A stretch of DNA of 64,000 bases from assembly GCA_964036275.1 (NCBI GenBank), contig OZ038438.1, forward strand, positions 1,054,001-1,118,000, written 5' to 3'. A program made the position numbers and the translations under genes. Origin of the DNA: Litoditis marina. Its lineage: Eukaryota; Nematoda; Chromadorea; Rhabditida; Rhabditidae. The notes below the pieces were generated by a model, which was given only the letters and a program-made list of their open reading frames with translations, was not told the DNA's origin and ran no database searches. Shown in pieces: positions 1 through 11,693 of the stretch. Numbering within the stretch: the first letter of the stretch is position 1; each line of letters opens with the position of its first letter.

Positions 1-382
1 GGAATCGAACCTGTAGGCAAAAGATTTGTGCGTACACAGCGGAAAGTCAGATATACAGTATCCTCCCGCCTTCCCGTTGGCAACGACTATATACTACCAC
101 TGTACAGTTCTATATATCTCGCTTATGCAAAAACTAAAATCATCGAGGCACATACGTCCAATAAAAAGCTCACACTTCTCGGTCTACGTTTCCTTAGACT
201 CATAATAGAACACAGAGTACTAGGTTGAATGATGCTTAGAATTCTCAACGAGTTGCGACAGAGAAAAACAAGCAATTAAATTAATAAGTATCCAAGCTGG
301 TTTTTCCTTGATTCCGGGGTTTCATGCGAAATTCTTCAACTAATAGTTGGTGACCATCTATAGTCCATGTGGTGTGTTGCAG

Positions 383-537
383 CTCTCGGCTGCCAGTCGG
401 TGATTCGTTTCAAAAGCGATCGCGAGCTGTACCGGCAATGCGAATTCCTCGCCAAAGCGGCTCCCGCTGTACTGGATCGAGGGTCACGATTCAGTCTGCG
501 ACATTGGTTGGTCAGGACGAGAAAACTGAGATTGTGA
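383..537 (+). CDS. Probable 3'-terminal exon of an unidentified gene (partial, left edge)
   Basis: An acceptor-like TGTTGCAG ends at 382. From the codon at 385 one frame stays open to a TGA at 535-537, giving about 50 residues with balanced composition (acidic and basic residues, Trp, Tyr, Cys), unlike the Arg/Ser-rich shadow frame. The stop overlaps a perfect AATAAA at 537-542, as expected for a last exon. GC content is higher than the flanks, as in the other exons here. The donor exon is not certain: a possible one is the first bases of the window (open frame from base 1, candidate donor GTACAC near 32), which would give a matching phase. I do not recognise the protein. It could be a chance ORF. 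Confidence 0.35.
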
Positions 538-828
538 ATAAATATTTAACTTGTTGTCAAATGTGCTTCTACACATTCCTCAAGCATTTGAAGCAGAGTT
601 TCACGTTAATCTCCAATAAGGAATGACAAAAAAGACGAAAAAACATAATTCATCTCAAATAAACACATGGTACAGACATATTTGATCGTCTTTTAGACGT
701 AGTTGCTCACATATGATAAATAAATAACAGCAAACTCAAAAACGGCGGCTATTCGGAAGCTCAGAACAAAGAACTGAACAACAGTTAATATTGTAAGTAA
801 GTGTTGTGAGTAAACAAGACTAGCGGCA

Positions 829-3800
829 TCAGTTGTGTTGTTTCAAGAACTCTTTCATCCATGCGGCCAACGTTTCAGTTTCCGTCAGCGTCACCGCGTT
901 GTAAAGAGAGGCACGTATCCCTCCCACCGATCTATAAACAAATGTTCTACACCCACAATTTTGAGAATATTCACAGCAACGTTGTGTGATTGAAACAGCA
1001 GGGGACATTGGTTATGATTCGCTTTCCACGAGAGTCAAAGTAACCACTTTTCCGCCTCGAACAATTTTATCTGGGCTATCCTGAAATAATCGAAATGGAG
1101 AATTCAATATTCAAGAACAAACTGTGCATCAAATGCAGAAAGGTGAGTTTTTCACCTCATCTATATCATGTTCACACTAGGAATAATCGTACAAAATTGA
1201 GGGAAACGCGAATGGTGTTTCGAATCTGGAAACTCAGGGTAAATGCCTGGAATAATGGAAAGTACCTGTGACCCTTGAGGCTGATCATGTTCCGGTCCTG
1301 GGCTCCTTTGAGGAAGGCGGCTTCTAGATCATCGTCTCCCTTCGGACCACCCACGCGGAAACAGACGTTCATTCGACTGCGGTAGACCGGATCCACGTTG
1401 CAATGGTAGAAGCCGTTGGAAGAGTCAATGATCGAATAGATCATTTCCGCCTTTTTCTGCAATCAAACAAACAATACTCGAGGAATGGTAAATTATAGGG
1501 GTGCTACTCGAAAAAAGTGTATGAGGACCGTTTTCTTTTATACTCTGTGTTTGTAGTTCGGTTGGTAGGCAAAATTGGTCGGGCAATCTGCGTACAATTT
1601 ATACTATCACATTCACTATACTATCTTCTACGCTTGAATGCATCGTAATCGAATGGCAGAAAAGTACAAAAGTATACATATTTTTGTTCTAGTATGTGAC
1701 CCTGTTCACCACATCAGTTGAGAAAACCCAGTGTACAAGAAACGTGGCTTATGCTCGAAACTACGCCGGAATATAAACTATCTAGCAGAATGGGCGATCA
1801 TAGCATGTATCACCAACCTGGTTGGCACTGGTAATAGCGCTGACACCACCCTGTTCATCTATCCATTTCAGAACGAGATTCGTCAGGTAGATTCTGAAAT
1901 GACTAGTGAGGCGTGCGTCACAAACTCCTCTCTCGGTCTCCAAAGAACGAAAAATTGTTACATCTGATAACTTTTGTTGCATAGTCATTCTCAAAAGCAT
2001 GTTAGTAATCGGAATCGCAACCGTGAAACGATAAAACGAACAATGTCAGATTTTCATCGGCCAGCGTCACAGTGAGAGGGGGAAATCGCGAGACGTAGAC
2101 ATTTTTTTCTGTGATCTACACATTTTCTCGTCGAGAATCCGCACATGTGCTACCAAAGTGACAGTAATCTATCTAACGAGGCAAATAAATGTTGTTTACC
2201 CATAAACGGCGGGCGTATTGTACAGACTGTTGTTGGTGATCATCTCCTTGTAACTCAGGATTGAAGGAGTCAATTGATGTTGCTGGAAAACAAAAAATTG
2301 ATAATGATCGAGCTACTCAAGTATCGGTGCATCGAATTAACTCACAATAGACATTTGAACGTGTATTTTGAACCCAACTGAACCCAGTTTCACGCGGAGT
2401 AGAATATGACTAGCGAACTGGGAAACTATCTAAACTTCATAAAAGTTGAAAACAAGAATTTTGTTCATTTTCATAAATCACTTCAGCTGAAAGCAACACC
2501 TTGTATAGTAAATTGAGCCGAGAGGGAACATGGTTTAATATAATATAGCTTTTTATTGTTTTAACCAGTTAGGGATAATCAGGAATAAGTAAATGATCAG
2601 GAATTGTGAAAGGAAGAATGGAAAGTCTAATATTATTGGGAATATTTATTTCATATATACTGAAAGGACCCACCCTTCCAATGAGGTCCTGTCGTACCAT
2701 AACAACTGTGAGGCCGGCAGCGCCGAGGTTTTTCTGGGTCCCTCCAAACACGACGCCGTGCTGGAATGAACTCCATCAGGGAATCGGCATAGAAATAACC
2801 TCAGGTCTAGAAATACTCAGAGAAAAACAAGTCAACGTTATTTTGATAAAAGATCATCTACAACAATTTCAAAAATGGATCACTCCGAAAATTTTGACGA
2901 TACGGAACTAACTCGGCTCATGATAAAGATAGGCATAATAAGGATAGCTGGAAATGAAGGTTTATTACCATTCCGGTGAATGAATTAGAGATAACTGACG
3001 TGGGTGAAGTCGAATGGTTTGGAGAGGAAGTTGGAGGATATGTCGGCCACCAAGGGAACTCCGTGGGGCGAGAAGGGCGCCGTCGGGAACTCCACCCCGT
3101 CCACCGTCTCGTTGGCACAGTAGTACAGGTAGGCAGCTTTCTGAAAACATAATGATTGCGTTGACCCTTACCATACTCACTTGACTACGTTAACTATCCT
3201 TGCTTACCTACTTTAATTCTACTGGTTTAACTAAAACTTGCTTAACTACCTTAAATATACTTGTGAATTGACCCTATAGAACAAACCTTAGAAGGAAGAG
3301 GGAGAGAGAGAAAACCAGTATTCAACTAAAGTGTTTTCATTCGCAATTGAAATTCTGCAAAAGGATACCTCGTCATGATCCCAGAGGGACTGATCGGGGA
3401 CTGTTGCATACGGCTTAGCTGGAGCGAACACCTGAAAATACACTGTTATACAGGTGGAAAATGTGAAAACGAGAGTAAAAACTTTTCTATATCTAATTTT
3501 AGTACAATTACATACCAAAAGATAGATTCAATAACAAAATTAATCACCAGGAACTTTATTTAGGGTGCAGAGTGGGATCATTTCTGATTGACAGTTTACA
3601 TGGATGAGAAAATATAGTTTGTTTGCTTGCTGATTCTAGAGGTGAACAGCAAATGTCGGAGAAAAATTGGGAAATAACCTTTTTCACATCGATAAACTTG
3701 GCTGCCTCCTGGGCGGCTTTAGCTGACCACGAGCCGGTGATGACATAATCAGCAAACGTGTGGTCGCCCTGAAAACAAAGCCATAACTGTCCAAAAAGAA

Positions 3801-5174
3801 GAGTTTGCCATTTTCCGTTGCTAGTTTCAAACGTTTTATATCATAGCAACTTGACGTTTGTATCATACTACTGTGTTACTTCTACTATATTTAACTGTTG
3901 CTCTATCCTGTGATTATTGTCCCCAATTCATGACGTACGTGTGCAATATTATCTCCACAGTTTGATTTCTCATCTTTGAAGTTATCTTTTTCCAATTATG
4001 TCTCAGTTTTTATCACACGCTTCACTTGCGTAATAAATTCATTCGTTCATATCCATTGGCTATCTCAGAAAAGAACAATTATCATGTAGTGAAAAAGCAT
4101 TGGTACAACATTAAAGTGGCATTTTTCAATAAACTAGGAGGAAACACAAATGACTCAAAACTTTTCTATTGCCAAGGGATTCTTTTTCATTTGAAACTGA
4201 ATTGATAATATAGCGCTACAGTTAGGTACCTGGAGCAAAGTGTGAGTTTTGCGGTAATGTCCGGAGGATTGACAAATACCCCTCCTGTCATCAGCTGTCA
4301 GAGTATAATGTGCCACCGACTGTCTGGTTGCAAACTAACTTTCAGGTTGAGGGGAATGGCTGCAAACTGTCCCGTTCCACCACCCTGCATGAACAAAATC
4401 TCGAAGTTTTCGGGTACTTGCCTGAAATATTTCAAGTAAATCACCGCTTTTTCCAAGATTAATACTGTAAAAATGGGTTTATACAATTATGTTATGCCGA
4501 AATTAAGTGGTTAAAGGTGCTCACTGAATACACATACAAATCATAAAATGCTATTAGCTCATACAACTATCAAACGAATCGATAGTTCTCTACCAACAAC
4601 AGCTAGAACATTACTGGATTCTCTTGTTTTCTATGGTCATACTGTGTTCCCCTTCAAGCTCACATTGCCTTTCTGAGCAGCGTCTTTGTCTCCTCTAGAA
4701 TGGCCGCAAATTCTTTGGACCGATGAGACATTTCTGAAGTGAAAACGGTAATTCGCAAGCAATCATTTCACGATACTATCTTCAAATGTGGACTAAAAGT
4801 GTAAGGCGTGAATACAACGTGAACAAACTAGATCAATATATGTTTTTGGAATCGGAAGCAAAATGAAGTAGTTGTCAATTAAATGATTTGAAACATGTAT
4901 TTATTTCGAATAATCGTTTGAAAACTACAATTCAAAACCGTTTCCTTACCTAATACGCTCATTCCTGTATTTTGATACAGTACCAACTCGGACTGGGCTT
5001 TGATCAGCACCTGTAAATGAAGCAATTGTAAGTATTTCCGAAAATAAGTGCTGTGAACATAAGTACTCACAAAAATCTATTACTTTCAGCCAAGACATCG
5101 GGAAATATAATAATTTAAATCACCTCTTCGGGAATTTTGGCGGGGCCGGCTCCGAAATTGATCTTCCTAGTCAT
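829..5174 (-). CDS. PSAT1: Phosphoserine aminotransferase, 12 exons, complete
   Basis: Makes 3-phosphoserine from 3-phosphohydroxypyruvate and glutamate, the PLP-dependent second step of cytosolic serine synthesis. Exons (5'->3'): 5174-5124, 5010-4950, 4733-4664, 4421-4340, 3768-3679, 3431-3369, 3140-3000, 2760-2674, 2282-2200, 1893-1818, 1456-1266, 931-829. All phases fit and give 365 aa, against 370 for the human enzyme. Visible family signatures are the start [14 protein letters not shown], the glycine loop [24 protein letters not shown], the PLP-lysine motif [11 protein letters not shown] (exon 8), NSLYNTPP, and [18 protein letters not shown] near the C-terminus. The start is the Met before TRKINFGAG; an AG acceptor lies 13 nt upstream of it, so a leader exon or trans-spliced leader is likely. 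The stop is TGA at 829-831. I see no AATAAA on this strand just downstream. Convergent with the terminal exon at 383-537. Confidence 0.96.
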
Positions 5175-5189
5175 CTTTTCTGATTTCCT

Positions 5190-8093
5190 GCAATTATAAG
5201 TTTTGTAAATAAAGAGAAGTGTGAATCTAATGATAATAATAATAATATTCATAGTTCAACTGATTCGGATAACAATCGGGTAACGTTTTTCGGCTGAAAT
5301 ATTTAAAATGCTTCGTTGAAATACAATTTAGGGAGGTGAGTCCGCGTGCACACATATGCCACTAAGAAAAACAAATAAATGTTGTGGATTACGAAAAACT
5401 GAGAGTTTAAACATGGGTTCATTATAGACTTCGCTCTAAAGCAGGCCTCAAGTGTGTGTCCTTATCCCGCGGTTATTGTAGCTCGATCCCGTTGGTATTT
5501 GGTCGAAATTCACAAAGTAGGTCATACCGAAATCAAACTACTACAAATATTGGTTAGTATTTGCTAATTGCGTTGGTGATAATGTAGATCAGGCAGGTCA
5601 AAATGAACGAATTATGGACAATGTAGGCAATATAGTTTTGATGAATAGAAAAGGATTCTGACATGGATAAATACGGGCAAAATGTCGAAAACATTTTCTT
5701 TGGAGAACGATTCTTAGGAGGGGTAGTATTCTCATGAGTTGTAAATGAACCCTTGGTCTGGTTATTCAGAATCAATTGCGTCACTGGTATATGTGCGAGA
5801 AAGCCCGGTGGAACTAGAATTCGGCCAGAAGGGTCAGAGTGCAAGAGTTCGAACGGGTGGGGTGATAACAAAGAACTAGCCACTACGTCGCGGCTATCAG
5901 CACACTATCAGAACGGTCATTTAAAAAAAAGGAAAACAGAGAGTATGAAATGTTCAACACTACTGATCACACCGTTGCTAATAAATATTACACATACATA
6001 AAACAGTTTTCAAATACGATCAGATTCAGATAAGACAATAGGAAACAACAAAGCAGTGTGAAAGTACAAACTATTATGTTAGTCAAATTTAAAAGTGCGG
6101 AACACATCGTAATTTCCGAACGCGCCATGACAAGGTGACTATTTAGTTCACGGTCTAGTATAGGGAAGCGAACACATAAAACAGAACTAAAGAACGATGA
6201 CATATTAGATATACTTGATATTCAGCTAGTTATTACAGAGACGAGTGTCTTGATATCTGAGGTTAACTGTGAATGATGGGGATAGGTTGCCAACAACAGC
6301 ACCCCGGGTAATGTCACTGTCTGAGGTCGCATGGTCTGATCTACAATCTATGCCATCCGTCAAGAAAATTGACTAAAAAAGGAAAAAAAAACAAACGAAT
6401 AAAATAGGTCGTAGACAAACCATTTTAGGTAGAGTGTTGAAATAAATGCACCCATAGTTCGAAATTGTTGTAAGGGATGCACTGGTCAGAGACACAAATA
6501 GTCGACCACCTTATCACGTGAAAAGCACGCGAGATGAAAAACTGGTTCAACATTTCCGGAAACCGTTTTCGAGATGCGTCATATCGGACTCGAAATGAAG
6601 GCACTTCCTAGTTATACGTTGATGGGGGAAACTAAACTGGAATGATCAACAGAATTCATTATAGTCTGTTTCATTTCTGCGAGGAATCTTACCGTGATAC
6701 TGTAATTAACCACGTAAGAATTATGAGGACTATATACTATTCGTCATGAGAGAAAAGTTAAAAAGTTAGAACATATTTTTATACAAATTTTTGGCACACT
6801 TATTCTTGTTTTTTAATTCTGCTATTGAGAGCCGAGGTACTGTGCGAAGTTCACTTTTTCGATTGACCTCCCGCTATTTTTTCAAGATTAAAAGGATGAT
6901 CGTTCAATCGGTCAATCTTACAACTTTTTCTTCAAACGTGAATGATGAAAAATAAAAGGCCACAATGGTGATCAGGGCACGTTTCAAATTTGAACAAAGC
7001 ACCGCAGTACCCCATTGTAGGCTAAAAGCTGTTGTTTTAATGCACATTTAGCGATTTTATAGTGAACATGTCCCAACAACACCTTATTATACAAACTGAA
7101 CTAAAAGTCTGCTCTCTGCGTTGAGTGTCTGTGATGAACATTCAACACCGTCTCTGTGAATGTAACGGCACCCCCTTCGCCTTCTGTATTTAGATGTGAT
7201 TTTAGGAAAAACGTCGATGAAACAGAATGTTTTGAGTTTAGATACAGCCGCATACAGTCCTCAAATCCTATTTTCATGCGAATAAATTTAACAAGTGTAC
7301 GGAGTGATTGCATTAAATTTGAAGAAACCTCATTTGATTGTGAGGCTATACTCCTGAGACGTTCCTGAATCTCAATATGCTTCCACGTTTAACGTCACTG
7401 ACCAGCAGTACCTGCAGTCTACACTGAAACCTACAGTATGCTCACAATCCACTACTTTTCAGTTTCAAATAATGAATAGCACTCGTGAAACCATAGTCCG
7501 TAGCACACAGAAACTCGAACTCCTCTCGAAAAAGTCCCTCGTTTACGTGCTGTAATGAGAGTGAAACCTATATGGGTAAAATCTATATTTTATTTTGCAA
7601 ACATAACTTTTGGCCTGAAATGTTAATGGCACGCTGCGAACTTCGACATGAAAATAGCAAGGACTACATAAACAGACGCGGCGATGATAATTGAAGCTAA
7701 ATCAATCGAAGTTAGCCCAAGGCGTGATTATTTTTTTTCGCGCACGACAAGTGGAACCCGTTGCGCTTTGTTAGTCGGGACACAGGAACTGTTTATAGGG
7801 AGCAATAAACACAGACAGAAAGGGGTGGCAAACGTTGTACTAACCTCATATCACACTAATTGTTATAGTGTACTCTTCCCTTCACACCAATGAATAATCT
7901 ACACTGCTAATTAAAATGGAACTATCGATTTCACTGTGTATTGCACAGTCCGGCCGCGACCTTACTTCACGGTTTACACATCTTTCACTTTCACTTCCAT
8001 TCCTGTCAAACTACGCTGCTAATACCACCCAGTTCCAATTGTTGTAGTAGTTTTGTTGAGAAATTGAAATGTTTTCAGCCCAGTTTAGCGGTG
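5190..8093. other. Intergenic region, no supported gene
   Basis: About 2.9 kb between the divergently transcribed phosphoserine aminotransferase and Ly6-like genes. It should hold both promoters. Frames are short and repeatedly interrupted, and the longest (109 codons, 5554-5883, minus) has no recognisable family signature and no splice support. A copy of the dispersed TGTAG(T/C)TCGATC-type motif lies near 5475. No tandem repeat or mobile element was recognised. Confidence 0.6.
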
Positions 8094-9584
8094 ATGGGTG
8101 CATTAGGTACCATTTTGGCTCTGTCAGCTACTATAGCAGTAACAACCTCGATTGAGTGCTACACGGTAAGAGTTTCGTATAAACCAGTAGTTTCGATTAA
8201 AAATTCAGACCTATTCGCAGAATATTCTCATAACTCAAATGTTCATGTTGTGTTTGATTTGATTAACGAAATAAATTATAAGCCCGCTAGACTCCGCGTC
8301 ACGTAGTCGATATCTCATACAGTTTCAATTCTGAAGTCATTGTTCAATACAAAATTTCTGGGGAGTCTTTCTTTAATACTTTATTCCGCACCCGTTCTAT
8401 CAGCTGATGATAAAACGTTTCTGGTTGAAATGTTTGTTGATCCAAACCATAATAGTACAACTCAACTGCATAGTAAGAGACCTCCTATGAGTAAAACGTG
8501 AGACGGCCGCGACAATGTCGTTGCCGTCTTAGTTTTAACTGTTGTTTATCAGCCTGCGTCTCCTCAAAACATATGCTATTTTCATGAGTGAAATTTGTCA
8601 CGGCAGCGACAATGTCGTTGCCGTCTCAATTTCGACTCAGTCGGCGGGGGCCGAGTCAGTGATTTCTCAGAGTCGGGTGGAGAAACAGAAGTATTACATT
8701 CAAACTGATTTCCATCAAGCCATCGGAAATCAAGTGAGCTATATCTTCTCCACTATTCTCTTCATTTTCAACTATAACAATCCTTCTAGGGTCTGAAACT
8801 GATAACTGGTCAATCTGTGGGAACAACTACTATCCAATGTGAGAACAGTCAGGCCTATTGCTACAATATGACAGCCAACGCGGCCGTGGTTATTGATGTG
8901 GTCAAAGCTGGATGCTCCATGTGGAGGTGTATGGTACGTGATCAAAGTAGAACCGAATTTATTCAAATTTTTCTTTTCTCTATTTGTTTTTGAAAGTCGT
9001 TTTTAATCATCATTTTAACCACAGTTTGAGCACAAACACAGTCATATTCGGCTAAATAAAGCTTTACTATACTTCTTACTATTATATATTCACTGAATGG
9101 AGTTATATGAGTTCTTCATTATTGTTAAAAACTACATAAATATGATTAACTTGACGTATTTACTTCTAAATACAGGCTATTCAAAATTAGAAAGCGCGCT
9201 GCACTGCGAAATATACCGTAGTTCTGTCATTAGGGCGCACTTGCCTGCAGGTTTTGTCCTCGCACAGCAAAAGTAACATTATAAATAAAAACACTTTACA
9301 TAGCTGAAATCGATGGTTTTTCCATCAATATGTTCGAAAAATCAGTACAGAGTGATGAATGGGCGAGTGTTTAACAACTCGGTAATCCAATGTTGCTTGC
9401 ATCACTCGTTTTGACATGACGAGCAATAAACAAATGTTCTATCTTACAGCTCGCTCGGGACAAATGCATTTCAACCACGTTCCAAAATATCCCCATTAGT
9501 CTTTGCTGTTGCTCCTCGGATCGATGTAACGTGGGCGAAAATGGAGTGGGAGGAGGAGTGAGGTCAGAGATGAGTGTGGCATAG
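8094..9584 (+). CDS. Secreted Ly6/uPAR-like three-finger protein, 3 exons
   Basis: Exons 8094-8165, 8790-8933 and 9450-9584, all phase 0, give 116 aa. Residues 1-19 or so form a signal peptide (MGALGTILALSATIAVTTS). The mature part begins IECYTG and has the Ly6 cysteine pattern: ECYTG, QCEN, YCYNMT, AGCSMWRC, RDKC, then CCCSSDRCN, the final CC-x4-CN being the hallmark of the fold. The phrases YCYNMTANAA and TFQNIPISLCCC match a secreted Ly6-like group I associate with nematodes (from memory). The tail VGENGVGGG is not hydrophobic, so no GPI anchor is predicted and secretion is likely. An in-frame upstream reading exists, but the TTTTCAG at 8072-8078 argues for the Met at 8094. The stop is 6 bp before a 332-bp palindrome, which would be transcribed as 3' UTR. 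Ligand and role are unknown. Confidence 0.88.
8500..8632. repeat. Duplicated hairpin motif in intron 1 of the Ly6-like gene
   Basis: The segment GCGACAATGTCGTTGCCGTC occurs twice, ending at 8528 and 8625, with the flanks also similar (ATGAGT upstream, CT-A-TTT downstream). Each copy is a near-perfect inverted repeat (about 12-bp arms, GACGGC-GCGAC against GTCGTTGCCGTC) with a loop of 2-3 bases. GC content is well above the surrounding intron. Confidence 0.75.
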
Positions 9585-9590
9585 CTTGCT

Positions 9591-9922
9591 CTCAGACAAT
9601 TCCCAGCCAATTGGCCAGCCACTTTTTTATTGGCTGAGCGAGAGAGTGTGCAGGTCAGAGAGACCCAGATGTCTGGGGCCTCATTGACCTGCACACTCTC
9701 TCGCTTTTGTAGCTGGCCAATCGAAGAAAATTGGCGCCAATCGTTCTGAGCTCTCAGAACGATTAGCGCCAATTTTCTGCAATTGGCCAGCTACAAAAAC
9801 GAGATAGCATGCAGGTCCATGACGCGCAGACAGCCTAAGACAGTCTGCGTCTCTCTGACCTGCACACTCTCTCGTTCAGCCAATGAAAAAGTGGCCGGCC
9901 AATTGGCTGGGAATTGTCTGAG
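9591..9922. mobile_element. Palindromic fold-back MITE, family A, full copy
   Basis: Left end CTCAGACAATTCCCAGCC at 9591 and its reverse complement ending at 9922. The two arms (about 166 bp each) pair around a centre at GTTCTGAGCTCTCAGAAC (9742-9759), with only scattered mismatches. Each arm also holds an inner inverted repeat built on GAGAGAGTGTGCAGGTCA and its complement, so the whole could fold into a three-hairpin cruciform. No coding capacity, consistent with a non-autonomous element. It lies just after the stop of the Ly6-like gene. Degenerate relatives are at 11082-11208, 13574-13630 and 29846-29959. No clear target duplication is visible. Confidence 0.85.
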
Positions 9923-10638
9923 GTTCCCACTGACACCCTGGCTGAGTGCCAATGAAAATTCGGGTTCTTATTTTCTTAGACGACCTACGTTCTTTGAAAA
10001 ACACGCTGTAGCAAAAGTGAGGAGCCCCTTACAAACTTTTCTAGATTTTTGAGAATCTTCAAAATAGTGAAAACAGCTTGGAATATTCAATGAAACTGTG
10101 CCAAACTCTTAGGGGGAAGTTCAAGAACCATAGTCAACGGCCAAGTGGTCCCCGTTCAAGCGTTCAGAGCAGTGTAGAACTTGTTAGCAAACAATACCTT
10201 TTGTATGAAACTTAGCCTGAACCGTGACCATTTCTATTTTGCTGTTTCACGCAATACGTTCATACAAACATCATTCCTTAGAAAGAGTTAGTAAACAATT
10301 CTTTCTTCAGGCAAAAACAAGGTCAAGTCTTTTTGTAGTGCAGTTTTGGGGAAACAATAAGGTTTATGAATAGTGAGTGTTCTAGAAAGAAATGTTTCAC
10401 AGAATTACTAGAATCTTGCAATAACTCACTTCTCTATTCGCTCGAGTGCTCTCTACATTTTAAGGTTTGAATATCCTTACCAATCCTAAAGTATCGAAAA
10501 CACTATCTGTAAAATCGCTGTATTTATTAGAAAACTGGATTCGGACTGTTAATACTAGTGGTTTGGTGTGGGTTAGTACGAAGTTATAGAATGTACTTCA
10601 TACATGTTACAGTTTTCTCACATTAATAAAGCTTACAG
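9923..10638. other. Gap between MITE A and an unidentified gene end
   Basis: About 700 bp of AT-rich sequence with no open frame that looks coding. It may contain upstream introns or exons of the gene ending at 10959. An AATAAA at 10625-10630 is the first good plus-strand polyadenylation signal after the Ly6-like gene, but it is 1 kb from that stop, so its use is doubtful. Confidence 0.4.
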
Positions 10639-10959
10639 GCAAGAATCGGTGGGTGGTTGGAATGCTGAGCCAGAACAGCCACTAAACATGAAACAGTGGA
10701 CACAAGACGAGGTTAGTATTCCTTTAGACCAAAGTACACAAATCATGAAAACAACTGCTTAATACAAAACTAGGAAAAAACTGAAAACCGGCTTTTGTAG
10801 GTTGCTCAGAAGTTCAATTCAATGGAAGTTGATGACGATGATGAGTCGATTGGTTCCACAGGACAAACAACCGAGAGACAAACAACCGAGAGACAAACAA
10901 CCGAAAGAAAAACAACCGCCGATTTTCCCCACAGAGGAGCGAGGGTGGAGATACCTTGA
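10639..10959 (+). CDS. Two 3' exons of an unidentified gene (acidic + QTTER repeat)
   Basis: Exon 10639-10711 (acceptor GCTTACAG, donor GTTAGT) reads QESVGGWNAEPEQ, then NMKQWTQDE. Exon 10801-10959 (acceptor TTTTGTAG) continues in phase with VAQKFNSMEVDDDDESIG, then three copies of a QTTER-type pentapeptide, from a 15-bp tandem repeat starting at 10862, and ends at a TGA. Phase, splice sites and composition agree, which is why I call it. The upstream exons were not found and the first base of the first exon is left over in phase, so more gene must lie to the left, or the start is at an internal Met. I recognise no domain. It converges on the talin 3' end about 425 bp away. Confidence 0.4.
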
Positions 10960-11383
10960 AGGCAATCAACCAACCTCACATTCTATAGTAAAATGTTATT
11001 CAACTTTTGCGAATATAGGGCTCACATTGTGTGCTTCTCTTCATTTGGCACACTTACACGAATGAAAGGGACAATCTCGGAAAATTCCCAGCTATTTGGC
11101 CAGCCACATTTGCAGTGGATTGGAGAAGAGAGTATGGAGGTCAGAGAGAAGCAACATGTCTCGGACTTTCTGCCGTTTCATTGACCTCTTCTGCTTTTGT
11201 AGCTTCAGATTCAGGGCAAAACGAAGTTTGGTGCACTAAAAAAAGAATAGTGATGCATAATACCACATTTTTCTTCTACCTAATATTCTTTCCCGGAGCG
11301 TGGTGGTCTATACTTTCCCGACTATTTGGGCAAGAAGACTTTAGGGTGTCCTCATTTTCAGTGTCCAACAAAAATTAAATATA
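10960..11383. other. Convergent intergenic spacer with a MITE A remnant
   Basis: Lies between two convergent genes. A degenerate half copy of MITE family A is at 11082-11208 (AATTCCCAGCTATTTGGCCA through GGTCAGAGAG to CTTTTGTAGCT). Nothing else is recognised. Confidence 0.6.
11082..11208. mobile_element. MITE family A, degenerate half copy
   Basis: Shares in order AATTCCCAGC, TTGGCCAGCCAC, a GAGAGAGT-like stretch, GGTCAGAGAGA, CATTGACCT and CTTTTGTAGCT with one arm of the full element at 9591-9922, with many substitutions. Only one arm is present. Confidence 0.65.
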
Positions 11384-11389
11384 TTTATT
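11384..11389 (-). terminator. Talin polyadenylation signal
   Basis: AATAAA on the minus strand, about 305 nt after the talin stop codon at 11694-11696. It is the first such hexamer downstream and gives a plausible 3' UTR length. Confidence 0.6.
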
Positions 11390-11693
11390 TAAAGCACATA
11401 ACAATCATCAATCTAAAAATATCCATATTCAAATTAAGCACATGTATTGTCTATGTTATGGTATGAGAGATATGTATCAAACGGTAGAATATGAGCAGTT
11501 TATACAATAACTTAAATGCAAGGCACATAAATATATTTTCAAGCAACCTCGCGATAAGAATAGCACCTAGAGTGAACAACAATTCAACTTATAATAAACG
11601 ACTTTTTCTATTCTACAAAACAGCATAAGTTGTAACACCTCCATACACGTCGTCTAGACTGTCACAGTATTTGACTAAACTAATAAAAAGCAT

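Noticed and set aside
1..11. Perfect tRNA B-box (GGTTCGATTCC) on the minus strand at the window edge.
   Set aside because: Sequence to the right does not give a convincing anticodon stem or cloverleaf, and the 3' half is outside the window. A chance match or a tRNA-derived fragment cannot be told apart.
5554..5883. 109-codon minus-strand frame with a hydrophobic end.
   Set aside because: Low-complexity, no acceptor or donor, no family resemblance.
9371..10052. Overlapping frames on both strands sharing a [12 protein letters not shown] string.
   Set aside because: The shared string comes from the two arms of the MITE A palindrome, not from a gene family.
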